Shown here: positions 27,301-36,290 of the stretch, piece by piece
How positions within the stretch are numbered: position 1 is the first letter of the stretch
How the letters are laid out: each line of letters starts with the position of its first letter
Assembly (NCBI RefSeq): GCF_007859855.1
Contig: NZ_SJPK01000008.1
Span: 174,375 to 238,374 of the forward strand
Direction: 5' to 3'
Source: Allorhodopirellula solitaria
GTDB taxonomy: Bacteria; Planctomycetota; Planctomycetia; Pirellulales; Pirellulaceae
DNA: 64,000 nucleotides
Program-made: the position numbers and the translations under genes
Notes under the pieces: generated by a model
Told to the model about the DNA's origin: nothing
The model's input: the letters and a program-made list of their open reading frames with translations, nothing else
Database searches by the model: none

Positions 27301-28885
27301 CACGCCCGGCGTGGGATTGATCAGCCCACCACCGCACCACGATATCTACTCGATCGAGGATTTGGCTCAGCTGATTCACGATTTGAAGAACAGCAACCCC
27401 TCGGCTCGCGTCAGCGTCAAACTTGTCAGTGAGGTGGGTGTTGGGGTGATTGCCTCGGGCGTTGCCAAGGCGCACGCCGACCACATCCTCATTTCCGGCG
27501 ATACCGGTGGAACGGGGGCCTCGCCGCTGACGAGCATCAAACACGCTGGATTGCCCTGGGAACTCGGGATTGCCGAAACGCACCAAGTGCTCGTTCTCAA
27601 CGATCTGCGAAGCCGCGTGATTCTGCAAACCGATGGTGGACTGAAGACAGGACGCGACGTCGTGATCGCAGCTCTTCTTGGTGCCGAGGAGTTCGGTTTC
27701 GCAACCGCGCCGCTGATCACACTGGGCTGCATCATGATGCGGAAGTGCCACTTGAACACTTGCCCGGTTGGGATCGCGACTCAAGATCGGGAGCTGCGTA
27801 AGAAGTTTACGGGCAAGCCCGAGCACGTCGTGAATTATCTATTCATGGTTGCCGAGGATGCTCGCCGCCTGATGGCCAAGCTGGGCTTCCGCTCGATCGA
27901 CGAGATGGTCGGCCGCAGCGACGTCCTGATGACTGACGATGCTATCAAGCACTGGAAGAGCGACGGATTGGATTTGACCCACGTCCTGCAACCAGCCACC
28001 AAGCCGCATGAGAATGTTGGCGTGATCTGTTCGCGCAAACAGGATCATGGGCTGGAAAAGTCCTTGGACATGACCAAGATCCTCAGCGAGGCCCGCTCGG
28101 CGATCGATACGGGAGAACCGGTGCGGATCGTCTCTCCGATCATCAATATCAATCGTACCGTCGGCACGATCTTGTCTCACGAAATCGCGAAGGTTCACGG
28201 CCAGAAAGGGTTGCCAGACGACACCATTCACATCGACTTGACCGGTTCGGCCGGCCAGAGCTTGGGCGCGTTCCTAGCTCACGGCGTGACCATTGAACTC
28301 GAAGGCGATGCCAATGATTACGTCGGCAAGGGACTTTCGGGCGGCCGGGTCATGGTCTACCCACCTCGCGAACGCACCTTCGCCGCGGCTGAAAATGTGA
28401 TCGTTGGCAATGTTTGTTTGTATGGGGCGACTAGCGGCGAGGCCTATTTCAGTGGACGCGCCGCCGAGCGGTTCTGCGTTCGTAACAGCGGTGCCAATGC
28501 GGTTGTCGAAGGCGTCGGTGATCACGGCTGTGAGTACATGACGGGCGGACGCGTGGTCGTGCTCGGCTGGACCGGCCGGAACTTTGCTGCCGGGATGTCT
28601 GGCGGGATCGCCTACGTTTGGGACCGCCAAGGTGACTTCAACTTGAACTGCAATCTCGCGACCGTCGAACTCGAAAAGATCGAGTCGGCTGAAGAGGAAA
28701 AAGAGGTCAAGGCAATGATCCAACGCCACCAGGAATATACGTCCAGCGACGTGGCTGCCGAAGTGTTGGCGGACTGGGACACCTTCCTCAGTCAATGCGT
28801 CAAGGTCATGCCGATCGATTACAAGCGTGTTCTGCAGGAGCGTGCTCAGAAACAAGCCGACGAATCGGTCGCCGCAACGGTCTAG
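24308..28885 (+). CDS. gltB: Glutamate synthase large subunit
   Basis: 1525 aa. Transfers the amide of glutamine to 2-oxoglutarate to give two glutamates. Domains in order: a class II glutamine amidotransferase whose nucleophile Cys25 (EKDACGVGFVAH) would be exposed by removal of a 24-residue propeptide; a central domain; an FMN-binding synthase domain (~840-1220) with GEGGEDPIRF, SGDTGGTGASPLTS and the 3Fe-4S cysteines in CIMMRKCHLNTCPVG; and the C-terminal beta-helix (GSAGQSLGAFL ... GVGDHGCEYMTGGRVVVLG). Length and motifs are complete. Works with GltD encoded 233 bp downstream. Confidence 0.97.
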   Translation: MNQLNQYHLPPAQGLYDPEMEKDACGVGFVAHIKGIPSHQTVIDADTILQNMDHRGACGCEPNTGDGSGILCGLPHKFLRKVAKSDLGVELPEAGKFAAGLIFLPPDDAERKICKDTMEKLIAETGQTLIGWRDVPQQADAADIGPTARQSEPVIEQLFVEAAEGLSEEEFERKLYLIRKQASHALRGSETLEQALVFYVCSLSTKVIIYKGMLTPAQVMPYFPDLRDEDFETHLSMVHSRFSTNTFPSWDRAQPLRFMSHNGEINTLRGNRNWMRAREGMAKSEIFGDELKNLFPVIEPHLSDSGTFDNVLEFLLMNGRTLQEAMMMMVPEAWQKHQTMPEDKRAFYEYFSCLMEPWDGPASIVFTDGHYIGATLDRNGLRPSRYYITHDDRVIMASEVGVLPVDPSIVREKGRLQPGKMFLIDFEQGRLIPDEELKREFAVRKPYGKWLKEQRIRLADLHPEQEPHGFDGGTLLPRMQAFGYTSETMNFMLRPLVEQARDPVGSMGNDSALACLSDKPRMIYDYFKQLFAQVTNPAIDSIREEVIMSLECYIGPEQNLLAATEQHCHRLLVDHPILTNEEIATLKHINYEGWHSRTIDITFDRSEGKAGLQKTLDRICAEAEAACDDNIQLIVLSDRAVSYDRVPVSVLMATGAVHHHLVAQAKRTRVGLVLETGEAREVHHHCLLIGYGADAINPYLAFESLWQAHRDGLLPPACDDDAVVAGYRKSVGKGMLKVMAKMGISTLQSYKGAQIFEALGLRDEIIERCFVGTASRIQGVSFDILAEETLRRHELGFPEKSSDRLPSLPNLGEFHWRAEGEKHAWSPQSISSLQLAARNNNEDAYWQFAHTINEDNRNRCTLRGLFGFREGVAGPALPLDEVQSAKDIVKRFCTGAMSLGSISAESHEALAVAMNRLGGKSNTGEGGEDPIRFQTMENGDSKRSSIKQIASGRFGVTIEYLANADELQIKVSQGAKPGEGGELPGKKVDDYIAGIRYSTPGVGLISPPPHHDIYSIEDLAQLIHDLKNSNPSARVSVKLVSEVGVGVIASGVAKAHADHILISGDTGGTGASPLTSIKHAGLPWELGIAETHQVLVLNDLRSRVILQTDGGLKTGRDVVIAALLGAEEFGFATAPLITLGCIMMRKCHLNTCPVGIATQDRELRKKFTGKPEHVVNYLFMVAEDARRLMAKLGFRSIDEMVGRSDVLMTDDAIKHWKSDGLDLTHVLQPATKPHENVGVICSRKQDHGLEKSLDMTKILSEARSAIDTGEPVRIVSPIININRTVGTILSHEIAKVHGQKGLPDDTIHIDLTGSAGQSLGAFLAHGVTIELEGDANDYVGKGLSGGRVMVYPPRERTFAAAENVIVGNVCLYGATSGEAYFSGRAAERFCVRNSGANAVVEGVGDHGCEYMTGGRVVVLGWTGRNFAAGMSGGIAYVWDRQGDFNLNCNLATVELEKIESAEEEKEVKAMIQRHQEYTSSDVAAEVLADWDTFLSQCVKVMPIDYKRVLQERAQKQADESVAATV

Positions 28886-28937
28886 GCCGTTGCAATGAAA
28901 CGATTTGGCCGTGTGCGGTGCGAAGCCGGGTGACGGG

Positions 28938-29092
28938 CGTTACCCGGCTGCTCACGCCGGCTCGGCTGACAGCAATACTACCCGGCTGCTTGCGCAGCTC
29001 GGCTCATAGGAATATTACCTGGCTGCATACGCAGCTCGGCTCACAGGAATACTACCCGGCTGCTTAGGCAGCTCGGCTCACTACCTCTCAAT
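28938..29092. repeat. Four tandem 37-38-bp hairpin repeats between gltB and gltD
   Basis: Units begin tacc(c/t)ggctg at 28941, 28979, 29016 and 29053. Each contains ggctgc....gcagctcggct, able to form a small stem-loop, followed by nnnaggaatantac. The array fills most of the 233-bp gap between the two glutamate synthase genes. It may stabilise or end the gltB message, or be a REP-like array; neither is shown. Confidence 0.85.
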
Positions 29093-29118
29093 TACCTCAT
29101 CTTTTCAGGATCAATACC

Positions 29119-30621
29119 ATGGGCAAGATCACTGGGTTTACCGAGTTCGACCGCGAAAAAGTGCCATGGCGTCTGCCAGTCGTGCGGATCAATGATTATG
29201 ACGAAATTTATACGGAGCATAAAACCGAGCATCTGCGAGATCAGGGCGCCCGGTGCATGGATTGCGGTGTTCCGTTCTGCCAATCGGCCAGCGGTTGTCC
29301 GATCGACAACTTGATTCCGGAGTGGAATGATCTGGTCTATAACAACCGGTGGAAGGAAGCGATTGAGCGTCTGCACAAGACGAACAACTTTCCCGAGTTC
29401 ACGGGACGCACCTGTCCTGCCCCGTGTGAGGGCGCCTGCGTGCTGGGAATCACCAGCCCGCCGGTCACGATTAAGAATATCGAGAACGCGATCGTTGACC
29501 GGGCCTGGGAGGAAGGCTGGATCAAGCCTGAACCGCCGGAATCGCGAACGGGCAAGAAGGTAGCGATCGTAGGCAGCGGGCCCTCAGGCTTGTCTGCTGC
29601 CGATCAGCTGAACAAAGTCGGTCACCTCGTGACTGTTTTTGAACGTGCCGATCGCCCCGGCGGTTTGCTGCAGTATGGCATTCCAAACATGAAACTGTCC
29701 AAGGATGTGCTGCAGCGGCGCGTCGACAAACTGACCGCGGAAGGTGTGGAGTTCCGAACCAGCGTGAATGTTGGCAAAGACATCACAACAGACGAGCTGC
29801 GGGATCAGTACGATGCCGTGTTGTTGGCTTGTGGTGCGACCAAACCACGCGATCTGCCGATCGAAGGTCGCGAGGCCCAAGGGGTTCACTATGCCATGGA
29901 GTTCTTGACCGCGAACACGAAGCAAAGCGTTCACGGCGACGAACTCGGCGATCAGTTCATCAGTGCCGAAGGGAAAGATGTGATCGTCATTGGCGGCGGC
30001 GACACGGGGACGGATTGTATCGGGACAAGCATCCGTCATGGCTGCCGCTCACTAGTTAATTTCGAGTTGCTTCCGAAACCGGCTGAAGACCGGGCTCCCG
30101 ACAACCCCTGGCCGGAGTGGCCGCGCGTATTCCGTGTCGACTACGGTCACGAGGAAGCCGAAGCCAAATTTGGCAAGGATCCACGTGAGTACCAAATTCT
30201 CAGCAAGAAATTTTTGGTCGACGATGCGGGCAAACTGGCTGGCATTCAAACCGTCGAGGTCCAGTGGACCAAGAACGATGAAGGCGGTTGGCAGATGAGC
30301 GAAGTCGAAGGCAGCGAAAAGGACTGGCCCGCTCAACTGATCTTGCTCGCGATGGGATTCTTGGGGCCTGAGCAGTATGTGCCCGAATCGCTCGGGGTGG
30401 AGACCGATGCCCGTAGCAACTTCCAGGCTGAGTACGGGAAGTTTGCAACGAGCGTCGAGGGTGTCTTCGCGGCGGGGGATTGCCGGCGCGGTCAGAGCCT
30501 CGTCGTTTGGGCGATCAACGAAGGTCGTGGCGCGGCGCGTGCGGTCGACGTCTTCTTGCAAGGGTCAAGCTGTCTTCCCGCACCGGGGATTACTTTGGGG
30601 ACGTCGTTAGCCGGCGTCTAG
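29119..30621 (+). CDS. gltD: Glutamate synthase small subunit
   Basis: 500 aa. Supplies electrons from NADPH through FAD and Fe-S centres to GltB. The N-terminal Fe-S binding region has [26 protein letters not shown] and [14 protein letters not shown]. The FAD site is [16 protein letters not shown] and the NADPH site [19 protein letters not shown]. The start ATG at 29119 ([13 protein letters not shown]) is standard for the family. The end (residues GTSLAGV and the stop) is formed by a perfect 18-bp palindrome, so the last residues may be repeat-derived. Confidence 0.96.
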   Translation: MGKITGFTEFDREKVPWRLPVVRINDYDEIYTEHKTEHLRDQGARCMDCGVPFCQSASGCPIDNLIPEWNDLVYNNRWKEAIERLHKTNNFPEFTGRTCPAPCEGACVLGITSPPVTIKNIENAIVDRAWEEGWIKPEPPESRTGKKVAIVGSGPSGLSAADQLNKVGHLVTVFERADRPGGLLQYGIPNMKLSKDVLQRRVDKLTAEGVEFRTSVNVGKDITTDELRDQYDAVLLACGATKPRDLPIEGREAQGVHYAMEFLTANTKQSVHGDELGDQFISAEGKDVIVIGGGDTGTDCIGTSIRHGCRSLVNFELLPKPAEDRAPDNPWPEWPRVFRVDYGHEEAEAKFGKDPREYQILSKKFLVDDAGKLAGIQTVEVQWTKNDEGGWQMSEVEGSEKDWPAQLILLAMGFLGPEQYVPESLGVETDARSNFQAEYGKFATSVEGVFAAGDCRRGQSLVVWAINEGRGAARAVDVFLQGSSCLPAPGITLGTSLAGV

Positions 30622-30628
30622 ACGCCGG
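30611..30628. repeat. Perfect 18-bp palindrome across the gltD stop codon
   Basis: ccggcgtctagacgccgg, each half the exact reverse complement of the other; the TAG of gltD (30619-30621) is inside it. It lacks a T-run, so it is not a standard terminator; it may be a REP unit. Confidence 0.85.
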
Positions 30629-30934
30629 TCGGCATATCGATCTGGAGTTGATCAACATCCCAGTGGCATGCACCGGGGTGTTGATCGGCGGCGATGCAGT
30701 TGGTGAGCAGAGCTCTCGTGCTCGCGGCTGGGATGAAGGTCGAATCTCATAAGGCGTAACACCAGCAGACGCTGCTGATTGCGGATATACTGCACGCCAG
30801 ACCGGGCGGCCATGCCGCTCGGTGCCCCCCGCGGCGTGCGTTCTCCGCTTTGCACGACTCCAGTCATGTAAACGAGACAGCGATTTCGCGGGCCCCTCCC
30901 CGATTCCGCCTCCCTCGCCTTTTGAGTATCACGC
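30622..30934. other. Spacer between gltD and the oxidoreductase gene
   Basis: About 310 bp. Apart from the gltD-stop palindrome, only short GC-rich inverted pairs (around 30803-30835) are visible. No gene or known RNA was recognised. Confidence 0.4.
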
Positions 30935-32011
30935 ATGCATTGGACGCCGCTCTCCTTCGCTCGATTCACTTCCCTGGTCTGTTTGTTCGCCTGGTCCGGG
31001 TTGAGTCTGTTCGCTCCGACTGTCTTGGCAGACGAATCCACGTCGTCACCGGAGGTTGTGCGTCTAGGCATCATTGGATTGGATACTTCGCATTCGCCTG
31101 CGATTATCAAGATATTCAACAATCCCAATCCTGAGAACGAGATTTTCAATGACTTCCGTGTTGTTGCGGCGTACCCCTACGGCAGCCGCACGATTGAATC
31201 GAGCTCCAGCCGAATTCCTGCGATCACCGAATCCGTTGAAAAGGAAGGGGTGAAGATTGTCGATTCCATCGACGAGCTGCTCAGCCAGGTCGACTGTGTC
31301 TTCCTCGAGACCAACGATGGACAGTTGCACCTTGAACAGGCGTTGCCAGTTTTTCGAGCGTCCAAACCCGTGTTCATCGACAAGCCGACAGGATCGAATT
31401 TGGCGGAGACCGTGGCGATCTTCCGGGCCGCCGAACACTATCAGGTGCCGATGTTTTCCGCTTCGTCACTGCGATACACCGAGGGCGCGCAAGCGATTCG
31501 GAACGGCAAAGTGGGGCGGGTAATCGGATGCAGCGCCTACAGTCCGTGCTCACTGGAGCCATCGCACGTCGACCTGTTCTGGTACGGCATCCATGGGGTC
31601 GAAACCCTGTTCACCTGCATGGGCACGGGGTGTCAAACGGTACGGCACACCGAAACCGACAGTTGCCAGCTCGCAGTGGGGCAATGGGATGACGGGCGGA
31701 TCGGAACCTTTCGGGGGATTCAAATTGGCCAACGAGGTTATGGCGGGACCGCTTTCGGAGACAAGGGAATCGCCGAAATCGGACCGTATTCAGGCTATGA
31801 ACCGTTGTTCGTTCAGGTCGCAGAGTTCTTTCATAGTCATGAGCCACCGATTGACGCTCAAGAGACGATTGAGATCTATGCGTTCATGCAAGCTGCGTTT
31901 GCCAGTAAACAGGCGGGCGGCGATCCGGTCGCGATCGCTGACGTGGTGCAAGAGGCTACTGCGGAAGCGGACCGGTTGCTCGCGGGCAAGCTCGATGAGG
32001 CGAGTGAGTAG
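30935..32011 (+). CDS. Exported Gfo/Idh/MocA-type oxidoreductase-like protein
   Basis: 358 aa with a Sec-type signal (FARFTSLVCLFAWSGLSLFAPTVLADE). The mature part has a Rossmann-like start (VVRLGIIGLDTSHSPAIIKIFN), followed by VDCVFLETNDGQLHLEQALPVFRASKPVFIDKPTG, the usual EKP/DKP region of this dehydrogenase family, and a C-terminal alpha/beta domain. The usual GxGxxG is replaced by GIIGLDTSH, so cofactor binding may differ. Planctomycetes carry many exported members of this family of unknown substrate. It stands alone, followed by a decamer tandem repeat. Confidence 0.8.
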   Translation: MHWTPLSFARFTSLVCLFAWSGLSLFAPTVLADESTSSPEVVRLGIIGLDTSHSPAIIKIFNNPNPENEIFNDFRVVAAYPYGSRTIESSSSRIPAITESVEKEGVKIVDSIDELLSQVDCVFLETNDGQLHLEQALPVFRASKPVFIDKPTGSNLAETVAIFRAAEHYQVPMFSASSLRYTEGAQAIRNGKVGRVIGCSAYSPCSLEPSHVDLFWYGIHGVETLFTCMGTGCQTVRHTETDSCQLAVGQWDDGRIGTFRGIQIGQRGYGGTAFGDKGIAEIGPYSGYEPLFVQVAEFFHSHEPPIDAQETIEIYAFMQAAFASKQAGGDPVAIADVVQEATAEADRLLAGKLDEASE

Positions 32012-32057
32012 TTAGGAGAGCTAGGAGAGTTAGGAGAGATAGGAGAGTTAGGAGGCG
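32012..32057. repeat. 10-bp tandem repeat
   Basis: About 4.5 copies of ttaggagag(n) in direct tandem immediately after the oxidoreductase stop codon: ttaggagagc, taggagagt, ttaggagaga, taggagagtt. The purine-rich unit resembles repeated ribosome-binding-site-like sequence, but no gene starts here. Confidence 0.85.
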
Positions 32058-32388
32058 GCTTATTTAGGGACACCGGGTGCCCCCCTGTTGAAGGTGAATG
32101 GTTGACTTTTCCGTATGCTGACGCGATAATGTGTCGTCGGTTTGCCGTGTTGAAACGAGCCATTTCTGGCCCGATTTTGCGGACGTTCTATGCTTAAGAG
32201 ACGAAATTTCGCTGCTCAAAGCTGAAAATGTGGTGAATGGGCTAACCCGTTTGGCGGGTTATCATGCTGTACGTGCATTTATTGAATGAGAAGTTAACCT
32301 TCTTCGGACATTTTTTGCTGATGCGTGTTTTTCACGAATAATCGGTATTGTCCGTTTTTAATTCCTTTTTATTAAGCAGACGGAACCC
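32058..32388. other. AT-richer spacer upstream of the sigma factor gene
   Basis: About 330 bp, visibly richer in A+T than the coding DNA around it, with an inverted pair at 32247-32263 (acccgtttggcgggtt). It probably contains the sigma gene promoter; a TTATTAAGC-like stretch lies shortly before the start codon. No coding frame was found. Confidence 0.45.
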
Positions 32389-33084
32389 ATGAACTTTTCA
32401 ACGAGCACTCTTGCTCCAGAAAAGCCGATCAACGTCTCGCCGCGGCCCTCGGATTCACTCCGCCGCGGTAGCGAGCCGGCTTCTCCTGAGCAAGAAATAA
32501 CTGATGAAGAATTGATCGCACGATATCGCGAGAGCGGTGACCGCGCGATTTACGAAACGGTAATGCGGCGTTATGAACGCGAAATCTACGCGTACCTTCG
32601 CCGTTATATGGGCAATGCCGAGATGGCAGAGGATGCCTTCCAAGGCACCTTCTTGCAGGTCCACTTGAAGTGCCAACAGTTCGATCTCACCCGCCGGTTT
32701 CGGCCCTGGTTGTATGCAATCGCGACCAACCAAGCGATCGATGTCCAGCGCCGCAATAAACGCCACCGAATGGTGAGTCTCGATCGTCCCGGGTCGTGGC
32801 AAGATGACGACCGCGGTGGCAGTTGGTCCGAAAAGCTGGTTGGGTCCAGTGCCGATCCGCTTGCTGAGGCCTCCCGCGAGGAGAATGGCCGGTGGGTCCA
32901 TGATGCTGTTGCGAAGTTGGGCCAGCCGATGCAGCAGGTTGTCGAACTGGTTTACTACCAAGGTCTGAAGTATCGCGAAGCAGCCGAAGTGCTGGGGATT
33001 CCCGTCGGCACGGTCAAGAGCCGTTTGCACTCGGCAATTCATCAGCTCGGTGGCTTCTGGGACGATTCCCACTCTTCGGACTAG
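32389..33084 (+). CDS. ECF-type RNA polymerase sigma factor
   Basis: 231 aa. Region 2 is clear (RYRESGDRAIYETVMRRYEREIYAYLRRYMGNAEMAEDAFQGTFLQVH ... RPWLYAIATNQAIDVQRR), and region 4 is the helix-turn-helix VVELVYYQGLKYREAAEVLGIPVGTVKSRLHSAIHQL. Region 3 is absent, as in ECF sigma factors. The linker carries an SWQDDDRGGSWSEK segment. No anti-sigma gene is adjacent. A terminator follows, so this is a single-gene unit. It would direct RNA polymerase to an unknown regulon. Confidence 0.9.
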   Translation: MNFSTSTLAPEKPINVSPRPSDSLRRGSEPASPEQEITDEELIARYRESGDRAIYETVMRRYEREIYAYLRRYMGNAEMAEDAFQGTFLQVHLKCQQFDLTRRFRPWLYAIATNQAIDVQRRNKRHRMVSLDRPGSWQDDDRGGSWSEKLVGSSADPLAEASREENGRWVHDAVAKLGQPMQQVVELVYYQGLKYREAAEVLGIPVGTVKSRLHSAIHQLGGFWDDSHSSD

Positions 33085-33178
33085 TCTCTGCCAGCTCTGC
33101 TCTGTGCCCCGATCCGGTAAATCGGTCGGGGTACCGAGGCACCGATAGGGCTCGCCGCGAATCTGCGGAATGTTGTTC

Positions 33179-33212
33179 AGCCACGCACTGGAAAGCTGCG
33201 TGGCTTTTTTTA
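33179..33212 (+). terminator. Rho-independent terminator after the sigma gene
   Basis: agccacgca and tgcgtggct pair around ctggaaagc, followed by seven T (33206-33211 region). Confidence 0.85.
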
Positions 33213-33362
33213 TGCGCTGCTGGTACTTCATATCCGGTTGGGCGGCGAAATGCGACGCTGCCTGATGACGAAAGGAATTGGCTTTGGTAGGCTCCTTTGT
33301 CGAGCAACCCTCTCGGCTTACTTCACCGCTTGAAATCCCTCTTACAAACGATTTCCATCATC

Positions 33363-34352
33363 ATGCTTTTTGCCGTTGGACAACTCGTTGTGGGCTCGCT
33401 GTTATTGCTCATCGGGGGTGAGGGTGTTGTTCGGGGAGCCTCGCGGTTAGCGATTCTAGCGAAGCTGAGCCCTTTGTTCGTTGGTTTGACAGTCGTGTCA
33501 TTGGGGACGAGCGCACCTGAAATGGCCGTAAGTGTGGCGACCGCTATGCAGGGCCAGGCCGACATCACCATCGGGAACGTGGTCGGTAGTAATCTGTTCA
33601 ATATGTTGATGATCGTGGGACTGAGTGCGATCGTCGCGGCTCTGCCTGTCGAGCGTCAGATCACCTATTTCGACGCCCCCGTGATGGTCGCGGTCTGCAT
33701 CGCGATGGGTGTCGTGGGATACGACGGCAGTATCGACCGATTCGATGGTATTGCTTTGTTGGTGGCAATGGTCGTGTACTTCGCCATCTCCTACCGACTT
33801 GGCAAGCGAAAGACATCTGAGGACATTGAGGAGTTTGTTGACGATGTCGCCGGCGAGCCCCTGGCCGCACCGTCCTGGGCACGGAGTGCCGCAGCGGTGC
33901 TGCTGCAGCTTCTGATTTTGTCCCTTGGCGTTGGCGCTTTGGTCTTGGGATGTGAATGGTTCGTCGCGGGGTCGGTCACATTTGCGAGATACTTTGGGCT
34001 TTCCGAAGCCGTGATTGGACTGACCATCGTGTCCGTCGGCACGTCGCTTCCCGAACTCGTAACGTCGGTGGCCGCCACGCTCAAGGGCGAGCGAGGGATT
34101 GCGATCGGCAATGCGGTCGGCAGTACGATTCTGAATATCCTCGCCGTTCTGGGCGTCGCGGCTACCGTGTCCCCGGTCAGCCTGCATGTGGCGCCGTCGT
34201 TGGAGTTCTTCGACATCCCCGTCATGATTGGAGCAGCCGTACTGACGTGGGCCGTGTTGCGGACGCATCAAGTGGTCACGCGAGTCGAAGGTTTCGTGAT
34301 GGTTGGTCTGTACTGTGCTTACATCGCCTATCTTTTGATTGAAACCGTCTGA
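33363..34352 (+). CDS. Calcium/sodium antiporter (YrbG-like)
   Basis: 329 aa from ATG 33363 (MLFAVGQLVVGS); the frame is open from a TTG at 33297. About ten membrane segments form two inverted halves with the exchanger signatures VVSLGTSAPEMAVSV and IVSVGTSLPELVTSV, each followed by GNVVGSNLFN / GNAVGSTILN. Such proteins exchange Ca2+ for Na+ (or H+) across the inner membrane. The stop overlaps closely with the next gene's start (ATG at 34354), suggesting translational coupling. Confidence 0.92.
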   Translation: MLFAVGQLVVGSLLLLIGGEGVVRGASRLAILAKLSPLFVGLTVVSLGTSAPEMAVSVATAMQGQADITIGNVVGSNLFNMLMIVGLSAIVAALPVERQITYFDAPVMVAVCIAMGVVGYDGSIDRFDGIALLVAMVVYFAISYRLGKRKTSEDIEEFVDDVAGEPLAAPSWARSAAAVLLQLLILSLGVGALVLGCEWFVAGSVTFARYFGLSEAVIGLTIVSVGTSLPELVTSVAATLKGERGIAIGNAVGSTILNILAVLGVAATVSPVSLHVAPSLEFFDIPVMIGAAVLTWAVLRTHQVVTRVEGFVMVGLYCAYIAYLLIETV

Positions 34353-34353
34353 G

Positions 34354-36024
34354 ATGGGCAGGCGTCGTCTGCAGCATTCTCGACGAGAACTGATCGAGAT
34401 GGCGTTTGGGGCGTCGGCGGTTGGCCTCTTTGCGTCGACGTTAGGCTGCGACTCGATTGCTGACTGGGTTTCTGGCGACCTTCCTGACGCAGGTCGCTTG
34501 CTCTCTCAGGATCGCCGCGCCGGCCACCAGGTGCGTGACTTTGCCGCCAAACCGCGAGCTCCGCAACGACCTTCGGAGAAGCATCACTGTGTGGTGATCG
34601 GCGCAGGCGTCGCCGGCCTGTCTGCCGCGTGGCATGCGATCGAACAGGGCGTCGAAGAAATAGTCGTGCTGGAGTTGGAAGACGAGATCGGCGGTACCTC
34701 ACGCAGTGGAAGCCTCGAAGGATTCCAGTTTCCGTGGGGGGCCCACTATCTTCCCGTTCCCAAACCTGACAATCAACCTCTCGTCCACTTTCTATCCCAA
34801 TGCGGCGTCTTGAAAGTAGCTTCCAACGCAGCCTTGGAAGTGCAGGAGCAGTATCTCTGTCGTGAGCCCGAAGAACGAATCTTCGTTGCAGATCAGTGGT
34901 GGGGTGGTTTGTATCCGGAAGCGGTGGCAACGCCGGCCGATCTGTTGGAACTAAAACGCTTTCGTGCGAACTTACAACGGCTGGCGGCTCAGCGTGATGT
35001 TCAGGGACGGCCGCTGTTCATCCTTCCGACGCGTCATTGTTCGACCGCTGAGCAGGCCCGCGAACTCGACCGGATCTCGATGTCGCAGTGGATGGATGCT
35101 CATCACTTTGATTCGAAGCCACTACGCTGGTTGGTCGACTATGCCTGTCGCGATGACTACGGATTGAATGCTGACCAAACGAGTGCGTGGGCGGGGCTGT
35201 TCTACTTTGCGGCGCGGATCGATCCGATTAGCGGAGAGTCGCAGGATGTGATGACATGGCCGGCTGGCAACGGATTTCTGGTTGATCAGTTGGCCGCTCC
35301 TCTGGGCAACCGTTTGCGACTCGGCCAAGCCGTTGTGCGAATTTCACCGCAGGACGCGTCGTCGAAAACCACAGCGTTGGAAATCGATGTTATGGACAGC
35401 CACTCGGGAGCAATGTCAACGTTAGCAGCGGAACATGTGATCGTGGCGGTGCCGCAGTTCATCGCATCGCGTATGCTCGACGCAGCTTGGATGTCGTCGC
35501 TGGGCATCGAACGTGAGACACCGCCGAACGTTTTCTCGTATGGATCGTGGCTGGTAGCTAATGTGCACTTGAGCGAGCGACCGCGGGAAACCAAGTTTCC
35601 TATGAGTTGGGACAATGTCACCATGGCGTCCGGATCGCTCGGTTATGTCAACGCGACGCATCAACTTGGGATGGACCATGGACCGACTGTGCTGACTTGG
35701 TATCAAGCGATTCCCGCCGACCAGCCCGCCGAAGTTCGCCAACGACTCATGAGTCGAACTTGGGAGGAAATCGCTGAAACCGTGATCATGGATTTAGAAC
35801 TGGCTCATCCTGATATCCGTCGTTTGATCACACGTCTCGATGCCATGATCTGGGCTCACGCGATGCCCTGTCCTCGCGTTGGATCGATTTTTCATCCCAC
35901 CCGTCACGCTGCTCAGTTGCCCGTTGGAAACGTGCATTTTGCCTGCACCGATCTGAGTGGAATCGCGCTCTTCGAGGAAGCCTTCGACCATGGAAGACGC
36001 GCCGCATTGGAATGTTTCGCGTAG
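34354..36024 (+). CDS. Exported FAD-dependent oxidoreductase
   Basis: 556 aa from ATG 34354; a TTG at 34339 is possible. A twin-arginine-like start (HSRRELIEMAFGASAVGLFASTLGC) suggests export, perhaps as a lipoprotein. The dinucleotide fold is CVVIGAGVAGLSAAWHAIEQG followed by EIGGTSRSG, as in protoporphyrinogen/phytoene oxidase-type amine oxidases. The C-terminus has GNVHFACTDLSGIALFEEAFDHGRRAA, the closing FAD contact. Substrate unknown. It starts one base after the antiporter stop, so the two are probably one operon, though no functional connection is obvious. Confidence 0.82.
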   Translation: MGRRRLQHSRRELIEMAFGASAVGLFASTLGCDSIADWVSGDLPDAGRLLSQDRRAGHQVRDFAAKPRAPQRPSEKHHCVVIGAGVAGLSAAWHAIEQGVEEIVVLELEDEIGGTSRSGSLEGFQFPWGAHYLPVPKPDNQPLVHFLSQCGVLKVASNAALEVQEQYLCREPEERIFVADQWWGGLYPEAVATPADLLELKRFRANLQRLAAQRDVQGRPLFILPTRHCSTAEQARELDRISMSQWMDAHHFDSKPLRWLVDYACRDDYGLNADQTSAWAGLFYFAARIDPISGESQDVMTWPAGNGFLVDQLAAPLGNRLRLGQAVVRISPQDASSKTTALEIDVMDSHSGAMSTLAAEHVIVAVPQFIASRMLDAAWMSSLGIERETPPNVFSYGSWLVANVHLSERPRETKFPMSWDNVTMASGSLGYVNATHQLGMDHGPTVLTWYQAIPADQPAEVRQRLMSRTWEEIAETVIMDLELAHPDIRRLITRLDAMIWAHAMPCPRVGSIFHPTRHAAQLPVGNVHFACTDLSGIALFEEAFDHGRRAALECFA

Positions 36025-36290
36025 CGGCGCAGCAGCGGTCAATGTGGAACGAATTCGACCAAGGTCTGGCGACAATGGGATGAATTGGTGCTCCCGATGG
36101 TAGGACCACAGTTGTTTTGCAGCGGATGGCGGGCCACTGATTCAATGAGAAACGTAGTTTTCCGGTTTTTGACAGCAATTGGATGCATCCAATCACGTTT
36201 GGCACAGCAAATGCGAAATGCTTCCATTGAACGCGAGAGAAGTGACGTACACGGCTCCGCAAAATCAACTACAAATATTGGGAGACTGCC
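36025..36290. other. Short spacer before the DUF1328 gene
   Basis: No reading frame of note. GGGAG at 36280-36284 serves as the ribosome binding site of the small gene at 36291. Confidence 0.5.

Noticed and set aside
26900-27826. 308-aa open frame opposite gltB
   Set aside because: Antisense shadow; gltB motifs are continuous on the plus strand.
28938-29092. Possible CRISPR array
   Set aside because: Units are contiguous tandem repeats without unique spacers, and no cas genes are near.
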